The notes under the pieces are model-generated. The model was not told the origin of the DNA. It did no database searches and saw nothing but the letters and a program-made list of their open reading frames with translations. A stretch of DNA of 64,000 nucleotides from Tolypeutes matacus. Lineage: Eukaryota; Chordata; Mammalia; Cingulata; Chlamyphoridae. Shown here piece by piece: positions 10,633 through 20,929 of this stretch. The DNA is taken from contig JAKSZT010054396.1 of assembly GCA_026826555.1 (NCBI GenBank), positions 20,456,887-20,520,886 on the forward strand. Reading direction: 5' to 3'. Both the position numbers and the translations under genes were made by a program. Within the stretch, counting starts at the first letter, position 1, and each line of letters begins with the position of its first letter.

Positions 10633-10984
10633 CCTAATTATATAATGTAGCAAATTCTGCATATGTAACTGGAATTGGATGTGGTGTTTTGAAAATGCTT
10701 TTAAGCCCTCATTTACATGTTTTGAAATTAATTAATTACTCCCCTTGTATGCATAAAACAGAACTCTAAATTTTTACCTGCATATATTGTTTATTTTCCT
10801 ATCTCCCAAGTTTAGCTGATTCTAATATTTAAATTTTACATTTTTTAAGACACTGAAGATATTTGTACTTTGAAGTAATGTTTTGAATTTGGATTTGTTC
10901 TTGCCCTCTCTTTCTCTTGTTCCACAGATACAGGGTGCATGTGACTTATGGAACTTTCCAAATGTTTCTTATCTGATCCTAGTT
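10633..10984. other. No recognised feature
   Basis: AT-rich sequence without a repeat, RNA gene or coding signal I can support. Confidence 0.5.
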
Positions 10985-11225
10985 CATGTGGTAAGATTTA
11001 TTTATTCCAATTTTTAACAATAATCATTTTTAGCACTTCCTATGTGACAGGTACCGTACATAGGGCTTTCACATATGTTATCATATTTTTATTCTACACA
11101 AATCCTGTGAGATTGTTTTTTTACCACTATTCTGTAAATAAGGAAACTGAGCCCAAAGAGGCTAACTTCCTTGATGCAAAGTGTAGATTTCCAAATGATC
11201 CATCTATGTGAGTCCAAATCCAGTT
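10985..11225 (-). mobile_element. MIR, antisense
   Basis: Shows the antisense MIR order: an AGCACTTCCTATGTG start, a run of Ts and ATTCTGTAAATAAGGAAACTGAG, then GAGGCTAACTTCC. Diverged. Confidence 0.75.
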
Positions 11226-11897
11226 TACACCACAATTACCAAGGTTCTGAAGCCTACTGTTTCCAGTCTCTGAGGTGAGAAAGATTTGGAGGAGGTGGAG
11301 ATATGCTTGTGTGTGAATTAAAAATTTGCCATGCGCTTGGGTGCCAACCTCTCCTGGGTGGAGGAAACAGCCCAAGATTAGCTATGCTATAGGCAAATAC
11401 TTCCCGGGCCTGCAAGAAACAAGGAACCGTGATTAATCCATGGTTTCTCAAAGATGCCAGTTAGTGCCTGCTGAAGAGAATTCACATTTTTGCCCAAGTG
11501 TAAAGGGATAGATACTTGTCAGATGCAGTCATAGTCCATAAAGGCCTAGGTGCTCTTTTCAGCACTTTAAAGCTACCTAATTCCTTCTGCTCTCAATGCC
11601 AAACACCGGGCAGGTTGATGAAGGGGAAGGAAATCAATCTACTGGCCACTTCAACAGTCAGAATGGCAGAGGGCATCTCATCCACCCCCATAGGCAGCAC
11701 AGCATGCTAGAGGGCCTGTGCAAAGGAAAAGAGTTACGTGCAAAGGAGGATGCACCAAACTCCTGTTTTAGGGCCCCAGCTTCCCTGCTTTTAAAATACC
11801 ATGGCCACTCCATTGGTTAATTCAGGCTTTAGCTCTGAAATGATTAAAGCAGCATGCAAGTTATTGTTACTGTTGATTATCATTATTGCTCACCATG
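11226..11897. other. No recognised feature
   Basis: Unique-looking sequence. Short open frames on both strands overlap each other and lack any supporting signal. Confidence 0.5.
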
Positions 11898-12326
11898 TGT
11901 GGTAGATTAAGTTATATACCCCAGAAAAAAGCATGTTCTTAATCTTAATCCCATTCTTGTTGGTGTGAACCCATTGTAAACAGGCCCTTTTGAAGATGTT
12001 ATTTTTGTTATGGTGTGACCAACTGAATTAGGATGGGCCTTAATATGGATTACTAGAGTCCTTTATAAGCAGAAGAAATTCATATATAGAGAGAGAAAGC
12101 CACAGGGAGAAGCTGGGAGCCAGAAGTTAATGGAACAAGAAAAGGAGAGGACATAGCCATGTGATGGGAAAGCCAAGGAGCCCAAGGATTGTTGGCCAGT
12201 CAGATCACTACCAACCCTGGGAGAAAGTAAGCCTTCTAGTCTCTGATACTATGGGCCAATAAATTCCTGTTGTTTAAGCAAACTCATTGTGTGGTATTTG
12301 TCATAGGAACCTGGAAAACTAAGACA
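11898..12326 (+). mobile_element. MaLR-type (MLT1-like) solo LTR
   Basis: 429 bp beginning TGTGG and ending AAGACA, flanked by a perfect 5 bp duplication CCATG (11893-11897 and 12327-12331). Internal landmarks follow the MLT1/MaLR pattern: AATCCC in the left part, TGAATTAGGATGGGCCTTAAT, GTCCTTTATAAGCAGAAGAAA and, at the right, GGGCCAATAAATTCCTGTTG then GTGGTATTTGTCATAG. AATAAA gives the polyadenylation signal and strand. No internal retroviral sequence is present, so it is a solo LTR. A related copy lies at 50508-50917. Confidence 0.85.
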
Positions 12327-12426
12327 CCATGGGATTCTAGCAAATTGCCGTTGGGCACTGTGATGCTCCAGTTATATTTGCTGGATATCATGTGACCTAA
12401 TTAGTATACTCCCATTTGGGAGGTAG

Positions 12427-12640
12427 TAGAACAATGAAGAGCATGAATTTGGAGTCAGAGTTGAGTTCAAACTCCTCTTCTGTCATGCATCAGCTGTGTG
12501 ACTTTAGGCAAATTATATTCTGGATTTTCTATTTCCTCCTCCCAAATAATAGGAACAATACTATTTGCTCACAAGGTTTATTTGGAGAATGAAATGTGCC
12601 CAGCACATGTCTACTTGTAATACATGATAGCTACTACCAC
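12427..12640 (+). mobile_element. MIR
   Basis: Runs from AGAGCATGAATTTGGAGTCAGA through GCTGTGTGACTTTAGGCAAAT to GAATGAAATGTGCCCAGCACA, the canonical MIR order. Confidence 0.85.
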
Positions 12641-13458
12641 CATGCCCTTTTCCTACAGACAGCATTGTCCCCTGGATAGGAAGTTGATAGAGTAGGGTAG
12701 TTGGAAATATCTGAGGACTCCTACTATAACCTCATTGCAATAGGGCTAAAGCTTGGAGGCTCTTCTTGTTTCTAACTTGGGTTTTGTTTTCTGCATATGA
12801 TAAGTGAATTCTGGGGGAATTAGACAGTTTATTTCTGAATACTTCTTAGATAGGGTGGAAGTAATGTGAGTAATAAATTATCCTCTCTTCCCCAAGATCT
12901 TCCTGGTCATTATTCTCTAATCTAATTAGAATGCCAGATGCAGATCCATCCATCTTCATCAGGAAGCAATGGTAAACTGGGGAAAATGCTTACTGCACAA
13001 GAACATCAGTGTGAGAAAGGATGAGTGTACTGTGGGGTGGCAGAGATTCAAACTCAGGAACTTGAGCTGACATCCAAAACAAGATGTGAAGGTTTTGTTG
13101 CATTTTCTTCTCAAATTAACATGTCTAGGTACTCAAACTTTCATTTTAATAGTCAATCAAATGTCTATGTTAGAAATAGTCCTAAGATTTCTGGAATATA
13201 TTTGTGCTTGTGTGGATTTCCTCCCTTCGATGTGGCAGTAAAACCTCCAAGCTTCCTTGGCTCTTCTCTGATCACATCCTTCAAAGCTCCCCTAGACTTT
13301 CTTCTGAGGCCTAGAATCTAGGCTATAAGGGTTGTTTGTGGTCATTCATGGTATCTGTGGCTTTCTAGGCATTTGTGTGGCTAATGCATCAAACTGATGT
13401 GGCAGTCAAAATATCTGCCAAATGGACCCAGATATTGCCAGGAGAAAAAACATATACT
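12641..13458. other. No recognised feature
   Basis: No repeat or gene that I can support. A 98-codon open frame at 13025-13321 has no recognisable product. Confidence 0.5.
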
Positions 13459-13806
13459 AAGAAAGTCTATGGGGAAATGGATGTGGCTCAAGCAATTGGG
13501 CTCCCGTCTATTATATAAGAGATCCAGGGTTCAATTCCTGGGACCTCCTGGTGAAAGGCAAGCTGGTCCACACAGAGAGCTAGCACAGCAAGATGATGCA
13601 ACAAAAAGATACACAGAGGAGAGACAATAAGAGACACAGGAGATCAGGGAGCTGCGGTGGCACAAGAGATTGAGCACCTCTCTCCCACTCCGGAAGGTAC
13701 CAGTGCCACCTAAAGAGAAAACAAGCAGACAAAGAAGAACACACAGAGAGCAGATGGGGCCGGGAGGGGAGTGGGAAAAATAAATAAATCTTAAAAAGAA
13801 AGTCTA
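13459..13806 (+). mobile_element. DAS-SINE-type dimeric tRNA SINE with target duplications
   Basis: The body (13470-13795) starts with a tRNA-like unit: A-box-like TGGCTCAAGCAATTGGG and B box GGTTCAATTCC near 13530. After a linker comes a second tRNA-like start, GTGGCACAAGAGATTGAGCA, near 13658. The tail is A-rich (AAATAAATAAATC). Perfect 11 bp duplications AAGAAAGTCTA flank it at 13459-13469 and 13796-13806. CpGs are mostly lost, so it is older than the copy at 37775. Confidence 0.93.
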
Positions 13807-14044
13807 CCTATGTTGAATCTCCAAAGGAAAGTCAGTAAAATCTAATTGTCTATCTGCATCTCTCCATGGAAGATATAATCAGATATTGTGACTTGAGGAC
13901 CCATAACAGAAGAGCCGGCTAAAATTCTTTCTCCCCAGCCCTAATATATTCATTAAAATTCTTATATTTGAAGGCACCTTCTTTTATCGTTCCTTCTTTC
14001 TTCATCAGTTTACTCATTCATCTGTTTCTTCATGCAGATGGCTA

Positions 14045-14155
14045 TAATTTGGTGAGGGCAGGGATCCTAGCTATCTCATTTACCATTGTTTCTCTAGCAC
14101 TTAGGATCTATAGTAAAAGCTCAACACATTTTTGCTAAATGAATGGGTGACTAGG
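14045..14155 (+). mobile_element. L2 3'-end fragment
   Basis: GAGGGCAGGGATCCTAG, TCTCTAGCACTTAGGA and AAGCTCAACACATTTTTGC plus TGAATG follow the sense L2 3' end. Confidence 0.65.
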
Positions 14156-14559
14156 TGAATGGAAGTTTACTGAGTACTATTATGTTCCTAGTTCCTCATC
14201 CTTGAGTTAAAGCCATGTTTTCCAAACTTAAGTTATTTACATACTGCCTCCCCAATATTTTCCAGATTTATGAACTACTTCCTATTGTATTTATTTAACA
14301 CTTTTCTTAAAATTGACTTTTCTTTAAACTTAGTTATAGTATCACAGTAATAGTATCTGTGAAATTGTGGGTATGGTGTCTATTTACATTTTTTTCTGAA
14401 TCCATATTAAAGTGAATTTTTATCTATTAAAAGCAAAATACAAGACTCTTGTATCACCTAAAAGCATGTCAAGGATTTCCATTAAAATTCAAATCTTACC
14501 TGGAATGAGTTTAAAACATTGTAATCATGTTCACTGGGTATGGACTTCTAAAATAAAGG
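14156..14559. other. No recognised feature
   Basis: AT-rich, diverged sequence with no recognisable family or coding signal. Confidence 0.4.
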
Positions 14560-15776
14560 GGTTGGCTGCAACTCTGCTGAGATTCAGGGCTCAACATGCA
14601 TATAAACAGCCATAAGATTTAAGTCTCTGGGACATATATATATAACGAGTATTGTGCTAATTATAGGTTCAGATAAATGGGGTGGAAGAACCCCATTATA
14701 GAAAAATTATAAATGAGTCTAACTGATACATTGGGAAAATAGGTTATCATATATTCCAATGTAAGGCCCACCAACAGGGTGCCAATTTTCTGGGGTTGTC
14801 TGCCCTGCCTATAGTGTCTAGATGTTTCTAGAGCCCTCAGGAGCACCCCTGCTTGAGGCACTGTTTACTGCAGCAGTCAGTGAGATCCTCCTGAGACATG
14901 CATAAGCATAACCTCTGGGATAACCTCTCAACTCACTTTAAAATCTCTTAGCCATAAAAACTCATTTGTATTTAATATTTCCCCCTTTTAGTCAAAGTCT
15001 TTTTCCAAATGCATCACTAGTTGGCATTTGGTAATAATCCTTTGGTGCCAGGGAGGCTCATCCCCAGGAGTCATGTCCCATATCAGGGGGAAGGTAGTGA
15101 ATTTATATGCTCTCCAGTTCATTGGATTTAACCAGGATAACTAACAAAAGGATGATGTGGACAATGCCCATCCCAAAAAATAGAGAGTATCTACAACTGC
15201 AAGGAAGATAGTTCCATCCATCTGTTTCATGGGATCTAAGCCCCTCTCAATTGGAAGCAGAGTGGGCATCACCATACCAAAATCTTCAAGATTGAGGAAC
15301 AAACAAACATAAGGAGGGAATGCAACTATGGACTAAAGTAGACATTATTATTCTAGTAATGGAAGAACTTGTAACACAGATAGAAAGACAGTGGTCACCA
15401 GAGGTTCTGAGGGGAGAGAGAGGGAGGAGGGAAGAATAAGGGTAACATGGGGCATTTTGGGAACATTGGAATTGTTCTGCATGATATTGCAGTGATGGAT
15501 AAAAGTCGTTACACATTTTGTCAAAACCTATAGAATTGTGCAGTGCAAAGCATAAACCACAATATAAACTATTGACCATGGTTAGTAGCAATGCTTCAAT
15601 ATGTGTTCATTAATTGTAACAAATGTACCACACTAAGGAAAGAGGCTGTGTTCTCCCATGTTAAAGGGGGAAAGTATGGGAGGGGGAGGAGTGGGATATA
15701 TGAGAATCCCCTATTTTCAATGTATCATTTTTGTAATCTAAAGCTCCTTTCAAAATAAATAAAATAAAATAAAATA
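14560..15776 (+). mobile_element. Dispersed retroelement, L1 3'-UTR-like, with A-rich tail
   Basis: About 1.2 kb without coding capacity, ending in an (AAAT)n-like tail at 15752-15776. The final 400 bases contain GACAGTGGTCACCAGAGG, GAACATTGGAATTGTTCTGC, ATTGCAGTGATGGAT and TAATTGTAACAAATGTACC, the style of L1 3' UTRs, ending near a TTTTTGTAATCTAAA segment. It differs from the 3' UTR of the L1 at 3188, so it would belong to another, probably older, L1 lineage. The left boundary is a guess. Confidence 0.5.
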
Positions 15777-15869
15777 GGGGGTCCAGGGACAGAAGTTCTG
15801 CAGAGGAGAGACTCCAGAGTGGGGGCTGGTGGTAAAGGGAGCCAGTAGCCTGGACATCCCAGAAAGTCA

Positions 15870-16080
15870 GTAGGTACTGTGGGGAAGTACCTGTGGTTGA
15901 TGGTTCTGTCTCTTTGTGACTTTAATTGGATAAGTCATTTCCTAAGCCACTTGGCTCTCAAATCAAGGGTGGGAGCAACAATAGCGACCACCATCATGCC
16001 ACCACAGGGTTTGAAGAGCCCTTGAAAACTGTGAGGAACCATTTCAATCCAATATTAAATATATAGCAGTTTCCCAGTAC
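15870..16080 (+). mobile_element. MIR, decayed
   Basis: TTTGTGACTTTAATTGGATAAGTCATTTCC and a following CTCTCAAATC block followed by ACTGTGAGGAA resemble the MIR core in order, with many substitutions. Confidence 0.45.
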
Positions 16081-16177
16081 GTATGTTTATTTATGTATAT
16101 TATTATGAGTCAGTAAGCAATTAACATAAAATTGAATACCAAGAAGCAGAAAGGCTTACAGAAAAGGCCCAGAGAAG

Positions 16178-16505
16178 TGTTTCATTCATTCATTCATTCA
16201 TTCATTCATTCATTCATTCACTTCGACAAACATTAGCCCCAGAGCTAGATGCTGGAATTATTGCAGCCAACAAAACAAAACAACCATAGTTTCCACACTC
16301 ATAGAGTCTAGTGGGACAGACAGTTACACATACAATTCTCATATAACTACTTTATTATAGCAGTAATAGATGCCACAAATGAAAAACACAAAGTGCAATG
16401 AGAATGTACAACAGAGGAACCAAAACATCTGAGGAGTTAGGGAGGGTCTTCCTGCAGAAGTACATTAAATCCAAAGCCTAAAATATGAGTAAAAGTTAAG
16501 TAAGT
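16178..16505 (-). mobile_element. L2, antisense, with expanded terminal (ATTC)n
   Basis: The L2 3' end carries a short GAATGA repeat, here grown into an (ATTC)n microsatellite (16181-16220). Then come ACAAACATTAGCCCCAGAGC, GCTGGAATTATTGCAGCCAAC and AGAGTCTAGTGGGACAGACAG in antisense L2 order. Confidence 0.75.
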
Positions 16506-16629
16506 ACATAAAGAACACTGAAAACTAATTTTATCTACTTTCCAAATTTTTATGAGACCAGGTGCACCCCTTTCCTTACTGCCTACTTTGCTTCTGACCA
16601 ACCAACTACAACTTCCAGTTCTAGTGAGT

Positions 16630-16630
<1 letters not shown>

Positions 16631-16688
<58 letters not shown>
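16631..16688. repeat. Microsatellite (CT)n
   Basis: About 27 CT dinucleotides with a single interruption. Confidence 0.97.
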
Positions 16689-16689
<1 letters not shown>

Positions 16690-17149
16690 GTTGGTGGAGC
16701 ACATCGGCTGCTGCTGCCTTAAGAAAAAATCTTGAAGTGTGGCTTCAGAAGAGATCACAGAACCCCAAGAATTTCACATAGCAAAGCACTAATGAGAATA
16801 TGTATCCACTCCTAAATTATAAAAAAAAAATTAGCTATTAAAAATGTAGTGTTTCCACTATATGGTAGGCATAGATTCAAAGTTTGTAAATGTAGCCAGG
16901 TTGGAGTGTGGAATCTATAATATGACAGACTTGTTTAACATAACATATAAGGTTCACTACTGAACAAGTTAGGCATCCAAGTGCTCATGGAATTTTCTTT
17001 GATAGGCCATCCAAGGGAAGGGACCATTGGCAGAGAGCAATGAAAACAAGAGTTATTTTGCTCAAAGTTGCCTAGCAGCCCAGCCTCCCCTATGCTTATG
17101 ATCCTCAGAATGTTTCCATTTGTTTCTTTTTCTTTTTCTTTTAATCCAA
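16689..17149. other. No recognised feature
   Basis: Nothing identifiable apart from short A runs. A minus-strand frame of 91 codons overlapping 16935-17210 has no recognisable content. Confidence 0.4.
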
Positions 17150-17440
17150 GGAAAAGACATTTATTGTAGACAAAAATAGTAAATACAGATTGGCAAAAGA
17201 GAATTAACAAATAAAAATTAGCCTTTATCTCACTACCCAGGAAATATTAATAATCATAACCATTTTGAGGTTTAGCCTAGATATTTCTTTGCATATGTAT
17301 ATACACATATATATGCACATATACAGTTTTTATACGTACATATCTATAAATTAACTGGAGATCATACTGCTGTCACACTGTTGGCCATCTTCTACAATTG
17401 TTTCTTTTTTAAAATTTCATTGAAAAGTTGCTTTTCAGAA
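17150..17440. mobile_element. Old LINE 3'-end fragment (L1M-type)
   Basis: TCTCACTACCCAGGAAATATT, CATAACCATTTTGAGG, a run of TATATGCACATATA and GATCATACTGCTG follow the order of a common degenerate LINE 3' segment. Another copy type lies at 45735. Subfamily and strand are not secure. Confidence 0.4.
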
Positions 17441-18489
17441 TAAAGCTTAGGCCTTCTAAGAAGTCACATCTCCTAAAAAGCATTTGAAGAGATCATACCT
17501 CAAATAGTCCACAATTCACAATTCTTTTAGCAGATTTGTTAACTTTAAGGATTAACAATAGGCTCCGGTTGCTGCCTTTGTGGTGGCCTGGATCTGCCAC
17601 CCTGAGGAAGCATTTTTTGCAGCTTGGCATGGGAAAGTGTCACTTAGGCTTTTCCCTGATCTCATCGCTCTCCAGTTTTGAAAATCAGAGAAATAGCAAT
17701 GCCTTCAAGTGGAAAAACGACTTCCACTGTGGTTGATAAGAGTTCCGTGTTTTGGAGGACAGTGAGAGAAAATTCATTCTGCACTAGTTGATGGTTTAAT
17801 GGAGATGAACAAGAACTCTCCGCGACGTGGGAACTCCAGGCCAAAATGAAGCAAAGGGCTCTGGGAGCTGCACTTTTGTTGCTCCTCCTGCCTCATGTTT
17901 CTAAGGAGGTTCACAATGCTACCAACCTGTAACTGTGCTTAAATTGGATGACTACACTTTCCTCTTCCACCCCACATGCTCCCAAACACGGCAACATCTG
18001 CCCCTTCTTTGGACCCTCCCTCAAGATTCTGGGGCCAGTTTGCTCTAAACTTCCAGATAACCCTTCAGAGGGGAGCTCTGACTAGAAGGGATGAGCTGCA
18101 CATTCCAAGGCCTCATCCTGGTGAAGGATGAGTTTGCTATGGAAATGATGCAATTAGTACACCTGTTAGGGAAGGAGGTGGTTGCTACCTTGTTCACACA
18201 GTGCCCCAAGTTGGCTGATTAAAGCGGAAAAGGAATGCAACATTGACAAGCACATTTAGTAAGACATACTGAGGAAGAGACCCGAGTAACAGCCCTGTTA
18301 CTTACCGAGGTGCCTAGCTAGGATTGAACTTGGCTTGAGGTCCCATTATGTTTTCTTTTTCCTGAAGAACAAATTTGTGTGGGGGAAATTTTCTGCTTTC
18401 ATTATCATCTTTGTCCAAAACTTCCACCAGAACTTAAGCAACAGCAACAAATAGCAGCCCAAGCACGTAATACATTTGCTTGCCTAGGT
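17441..18489. other. No recognised feature
   Basis: Unique-looking sequence with no repeat I can name. Short frames at 17536-17736 and 18379-18561 lack any supporting signal. Confidence 0.5.
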
Positions 18490-18735
18490 ATAATTATAGT
18501 AGCTAATATCTATTTGGCACTTACTACTCCTGGGTATTATCTCATTTATCCTCTGATTTAATTCCAACAAGAGTATGAAAGAGGCACTGTACTGCTTCTC
18601 GGCCTTTTGGCTAAGATCAAGTGAAAGAGGTGCTATAGTTTGCTTTGTGTTACATAACAGAAAACTGAATCAAGGAAAATGTTCGCCAGTTCTAGTCTGA
18701 TTCCGAGGTCCACGTTCTTAACCACTGCACTCTAC
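18490..18735 (-). mobile_element. MIR, antisense, split by a U2 fragment
   Basis: Left part: TAGTAGCTAATATCTATTTGGCA and TTATCTCATTTATCCTCTGA. Right part: ATAACAGAAAACTGAATCAAGG and GTTCTTAACCACTGCACT. The order is antisense MIR. The U2-derived insert at 18592-18621 lies in the middle. Confidence 0.7.
18576..18637 (+). pseudogene. 3'-truncated U2 snRNA retropseudogene with target duplications
   Basis: GCTTCTCGGCCTTTTGGCTAAGATCAAGTG (18594-18623; first 20 bases GCTTCTCGGCCTTTTGGCTA) matches the 5' end of vertebrate U2 snRNA. Only about 30 of roughly 190 nucleotides are present. It is flanked by a 16 bp imperfect duplication starting TGAAAGAGG (18576-18591 and 18622-18637), whose three differences are all transitions. 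There is no A-tail. This is the structure of known snRNA pseudogenes made by truncated reverse transcription. It is not a functional snRNA gene and lacks the promoter elements. Confidence 0.85.
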
Positions 18736-18737
18736 TG

Positions 18738-19274
18738 CGCACAGCAAGTTCCTTTGTTTTGCACTTGTGACATTCCTGTAAGAGCAGGTGCTCTCTTGTG
18801 ACATGAGAGAGATGAATTTGGGGCCCTGAAGTGCCCCTTAGCAAACTGGAAACGCTTTGCAAAACGCTCTGCTAATGGCACTACTCTTGGGGGCTCATTT
18901 TTCTGGGCTCCTAATGCTAGGACAGAATGAGAGATTACACTTAGGCAATCAACTTGGAGTGGAAACAACGTGTAAAAAGTTTTGGTGCTCAGACGATAAA
19001 AAACATGATTTAATAGAAGTTTCAGTTTCACTTTCATTTGATGTAGAGGCACCTTACAGGAGAGGAAAAAACACGAGAGAGCGGGGACTGGAGACCTGGG
19101 CCTGGGCCTGGACTGGCTCGGCACGGGTGTCTGGCTTGGGTCAAGCTCTTAGCGTCTGGGAGGCTTGATTTCTCCATACATTCAGTGAAAAAACTGAGCC
19201 AGATAATCCCGGGTCTGCCTCAGTTCTAACAGTTCTTGCTGTCTCTGCTGTGGCTAGAAAGTGGCAGAAACAGG
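18738..19274. other. No gene; weak MIR-like patch
   Basis: Two overlapping open frames (plus 18857-19168, minus 18732-19124) run across unremarkable sequence and match nothing I know. A faint MIR-like pattern (GGCTTGGGTCAAGCTCTTAG) occurs near 19130. Confidence 0.4.
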
Positions 19275-19288
19275 GCACCCTCTGCTGG
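19275..19288 (-). promoter_or_regulatory. CTCF-like core site
   Basis: GCACCCTCTGCTGG (plus strand) is the reverse complement of CCAGCAGAGGGTGC. It matches the CTCF core CCASYAGRKGGCRS at all but one position. The motif points along the minus strand. Occupancy cannot be inferred from sequence alone. Confidence 0.55.
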
Positions 19289-20028
19289 TCCTCCATTTCT
19301 CCCTTGTTCCCTAAACCCTCCTATTAGGAAACGACTTCCCAAAAGGTCCTTTTGAGAGTGCAGGGTAGAGACAAACACACTTGTTCTTTAGTCTAGACAT
19401 TAGTCTAGAGTGAAACATCACAAACTCGATAGCTGCAGAGGTCAGATAGGGTATTAAAAAGAAAAGAAAACAAAGAGGGCAAGGGACTCAATTTGCATGC
19501 AACACTCTATTTCTGAGAACATTATTTCACTTAATTCTCTCTTATTTTCACACTTTTGATAAAGACATAGGTAGAGAGAAATATTTCTCTATTATAAGAA
19601 AGACAACTGCGCAGTACACCATGCAGGCTTAAACGAGCACGACTGTTGAGTTGGACCAGTCATGGACCACCAGTTGCTTTTTCTAGTGTGACGGTTATGC
19701 ATCCCAGATCAACAAGTTAATACAATGTGTGTTTTTAGATCTTGAGAGAACTATTGATTCTTTTAATGCTGACCCTTAATATTCACCCAGGAGATTCCTT
19801 ATGATTTAGCTGAGATCTGGCCTTCTCAAAATTGCCAACAGTTAGTTCTTGATTACTTGTGCAAAAAGAGTGAAGTGGAGAAATGGAGCCTGGCAAAGAT
19901 AACCCATGGGTTATTTACACCTGCTTTGGGAGGTCTGTCATTTTCCAAAAGCAGAGATGCCTGGTGCAGTGACTGGCCCATGCTGGGAACTTCAAAAATG
20001 ATTGTGTAATGAGAGAATAAACAGATGA
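19289..20028. other. No recognised feature
   Basis: No gene or confident repeat. A degraded MIR-like stretch may lie near 19500-19620. Confidence 0.4.
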
Positions 20029-20132
20029 TTAGATCGGTGGATAGATGATAGGTAGATGTAGATGATAGGTTGATGGTGATAGATATAGATAGGTAGATAA
20101 TAGATAGACATATAGATAGATACAGACAGATA
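20029..20132. repeat. Degenerate (GATA)n microsatellite
   Basis: Imperfect GATA/GGTA units extend about 100 bases and cause a low-complexity frame on the minus strand. Confidence 0.9.
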
Positions 20133-20169
20133 TTTTTAATAGGTGAGATCAAAAAGCCCCAGAAGACTA

Positions 20170-20262
20170 AGTCCTGTGCTCGATGACAGCCCATCAGTGG
20201 CAGAACTAGGACTAAAACCCAGATCTGCCAATTCCAAACACAGTGTTCATTTCATAATCTTC
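20170..20262 (-). mobile_element. MIR 5' part, antisense
   Basis: CAGTGGCAGAACTAGGACTAAAACCCAGATCTG matches the antisense MIR segment in which an element reads 'gaacccaggtctg'. The first 20 bases are CAGTGGCAGAACTAGGACTA. Confidence 0.65.
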
Positions 20263-20269
20263 TCCCTGG

Positions 20270-20292
20270 TTTTTTTTTTTTTTTTTTTTTTT
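20270..20292 (-). repeat. Poly-T tract (possible A-tail of an antisense retrocopy)
   Basis: Twenty-two consecutive Ts after one T-containing G-T step, followed by sequence (20293-20790) I cannot assign to a repeat. No AATAAA precedes it on the minus strand, so a retrocopy is only a possibility. Confidence 0.4.
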
Positions 20293-20929
20293 CTTGATAT
20301 GTCTGTTTCAAGTAAAATTTAATTCCTTAAACTAATGCAACCATGAAGCAAGGGTCTCCTCAATACATTTTCATTTTCAAGTGTGTGATCTTTCCCAATT
20401 TAAGGTGGTGTCACTGGCGCTAAGCAGTGGGATGTGATTGCTGCAGACACACAGACAGATGCTTCCTCTTCTGTGAATAAGCTTAGAGCTGTGCAGAGCG
20501 TAGGCCAGTCAGGAGGGAAAGCACCTTCTCTCCATCCCTCAAGTTGTCCATAGTTGTACTCTTCTGAGTCAAGGAAGAGTTAAGGAGAAGCCAAGTTGCT
20601 AGCTATCTCTGTACATCCTCTAAGAATTACTATTCGAATGTGTTGCAAAATGCTTTAACTGAGGACCACCTGATTTGCCCTCAGATTTCTTATTGCCAGG
20701 AAGCGCAAGGATGCTGTGGCCTGGCATATATTAAGCTACATGTCCTTGTTCAATATTAATGTTAAGGTTCTTAGAAAATATATAAGAAAAATTTTATTTT
20801 ATATCGTTCATATCCTAATTAGGTAAAATTGCTCACTTCAGAGGGAACATTGAGAAATGAAAGAATTACAGGCTTTTGCTGGCTAGGTCTATAGCTAGCT
20901 AGCTAGTCAGCCAATTATCATGAACGTTT
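20293..20929. other. No recognised feature
   Basis: Non-repetitive looking, with no open frame of note on either strand. It could be untranslated-region-derived or simply unique. Confidence 0.4.

Noticed and set aside
18592..18621. Functional U2 snRNA gene
   Set aside because: Only the first 30 bases are present, with target duplications and no promoter elements.
18732..19168. Overlapping 130- and 103-codon frames on both strands
   Set aside because: Opposite-strand shadows with no recognisable product.
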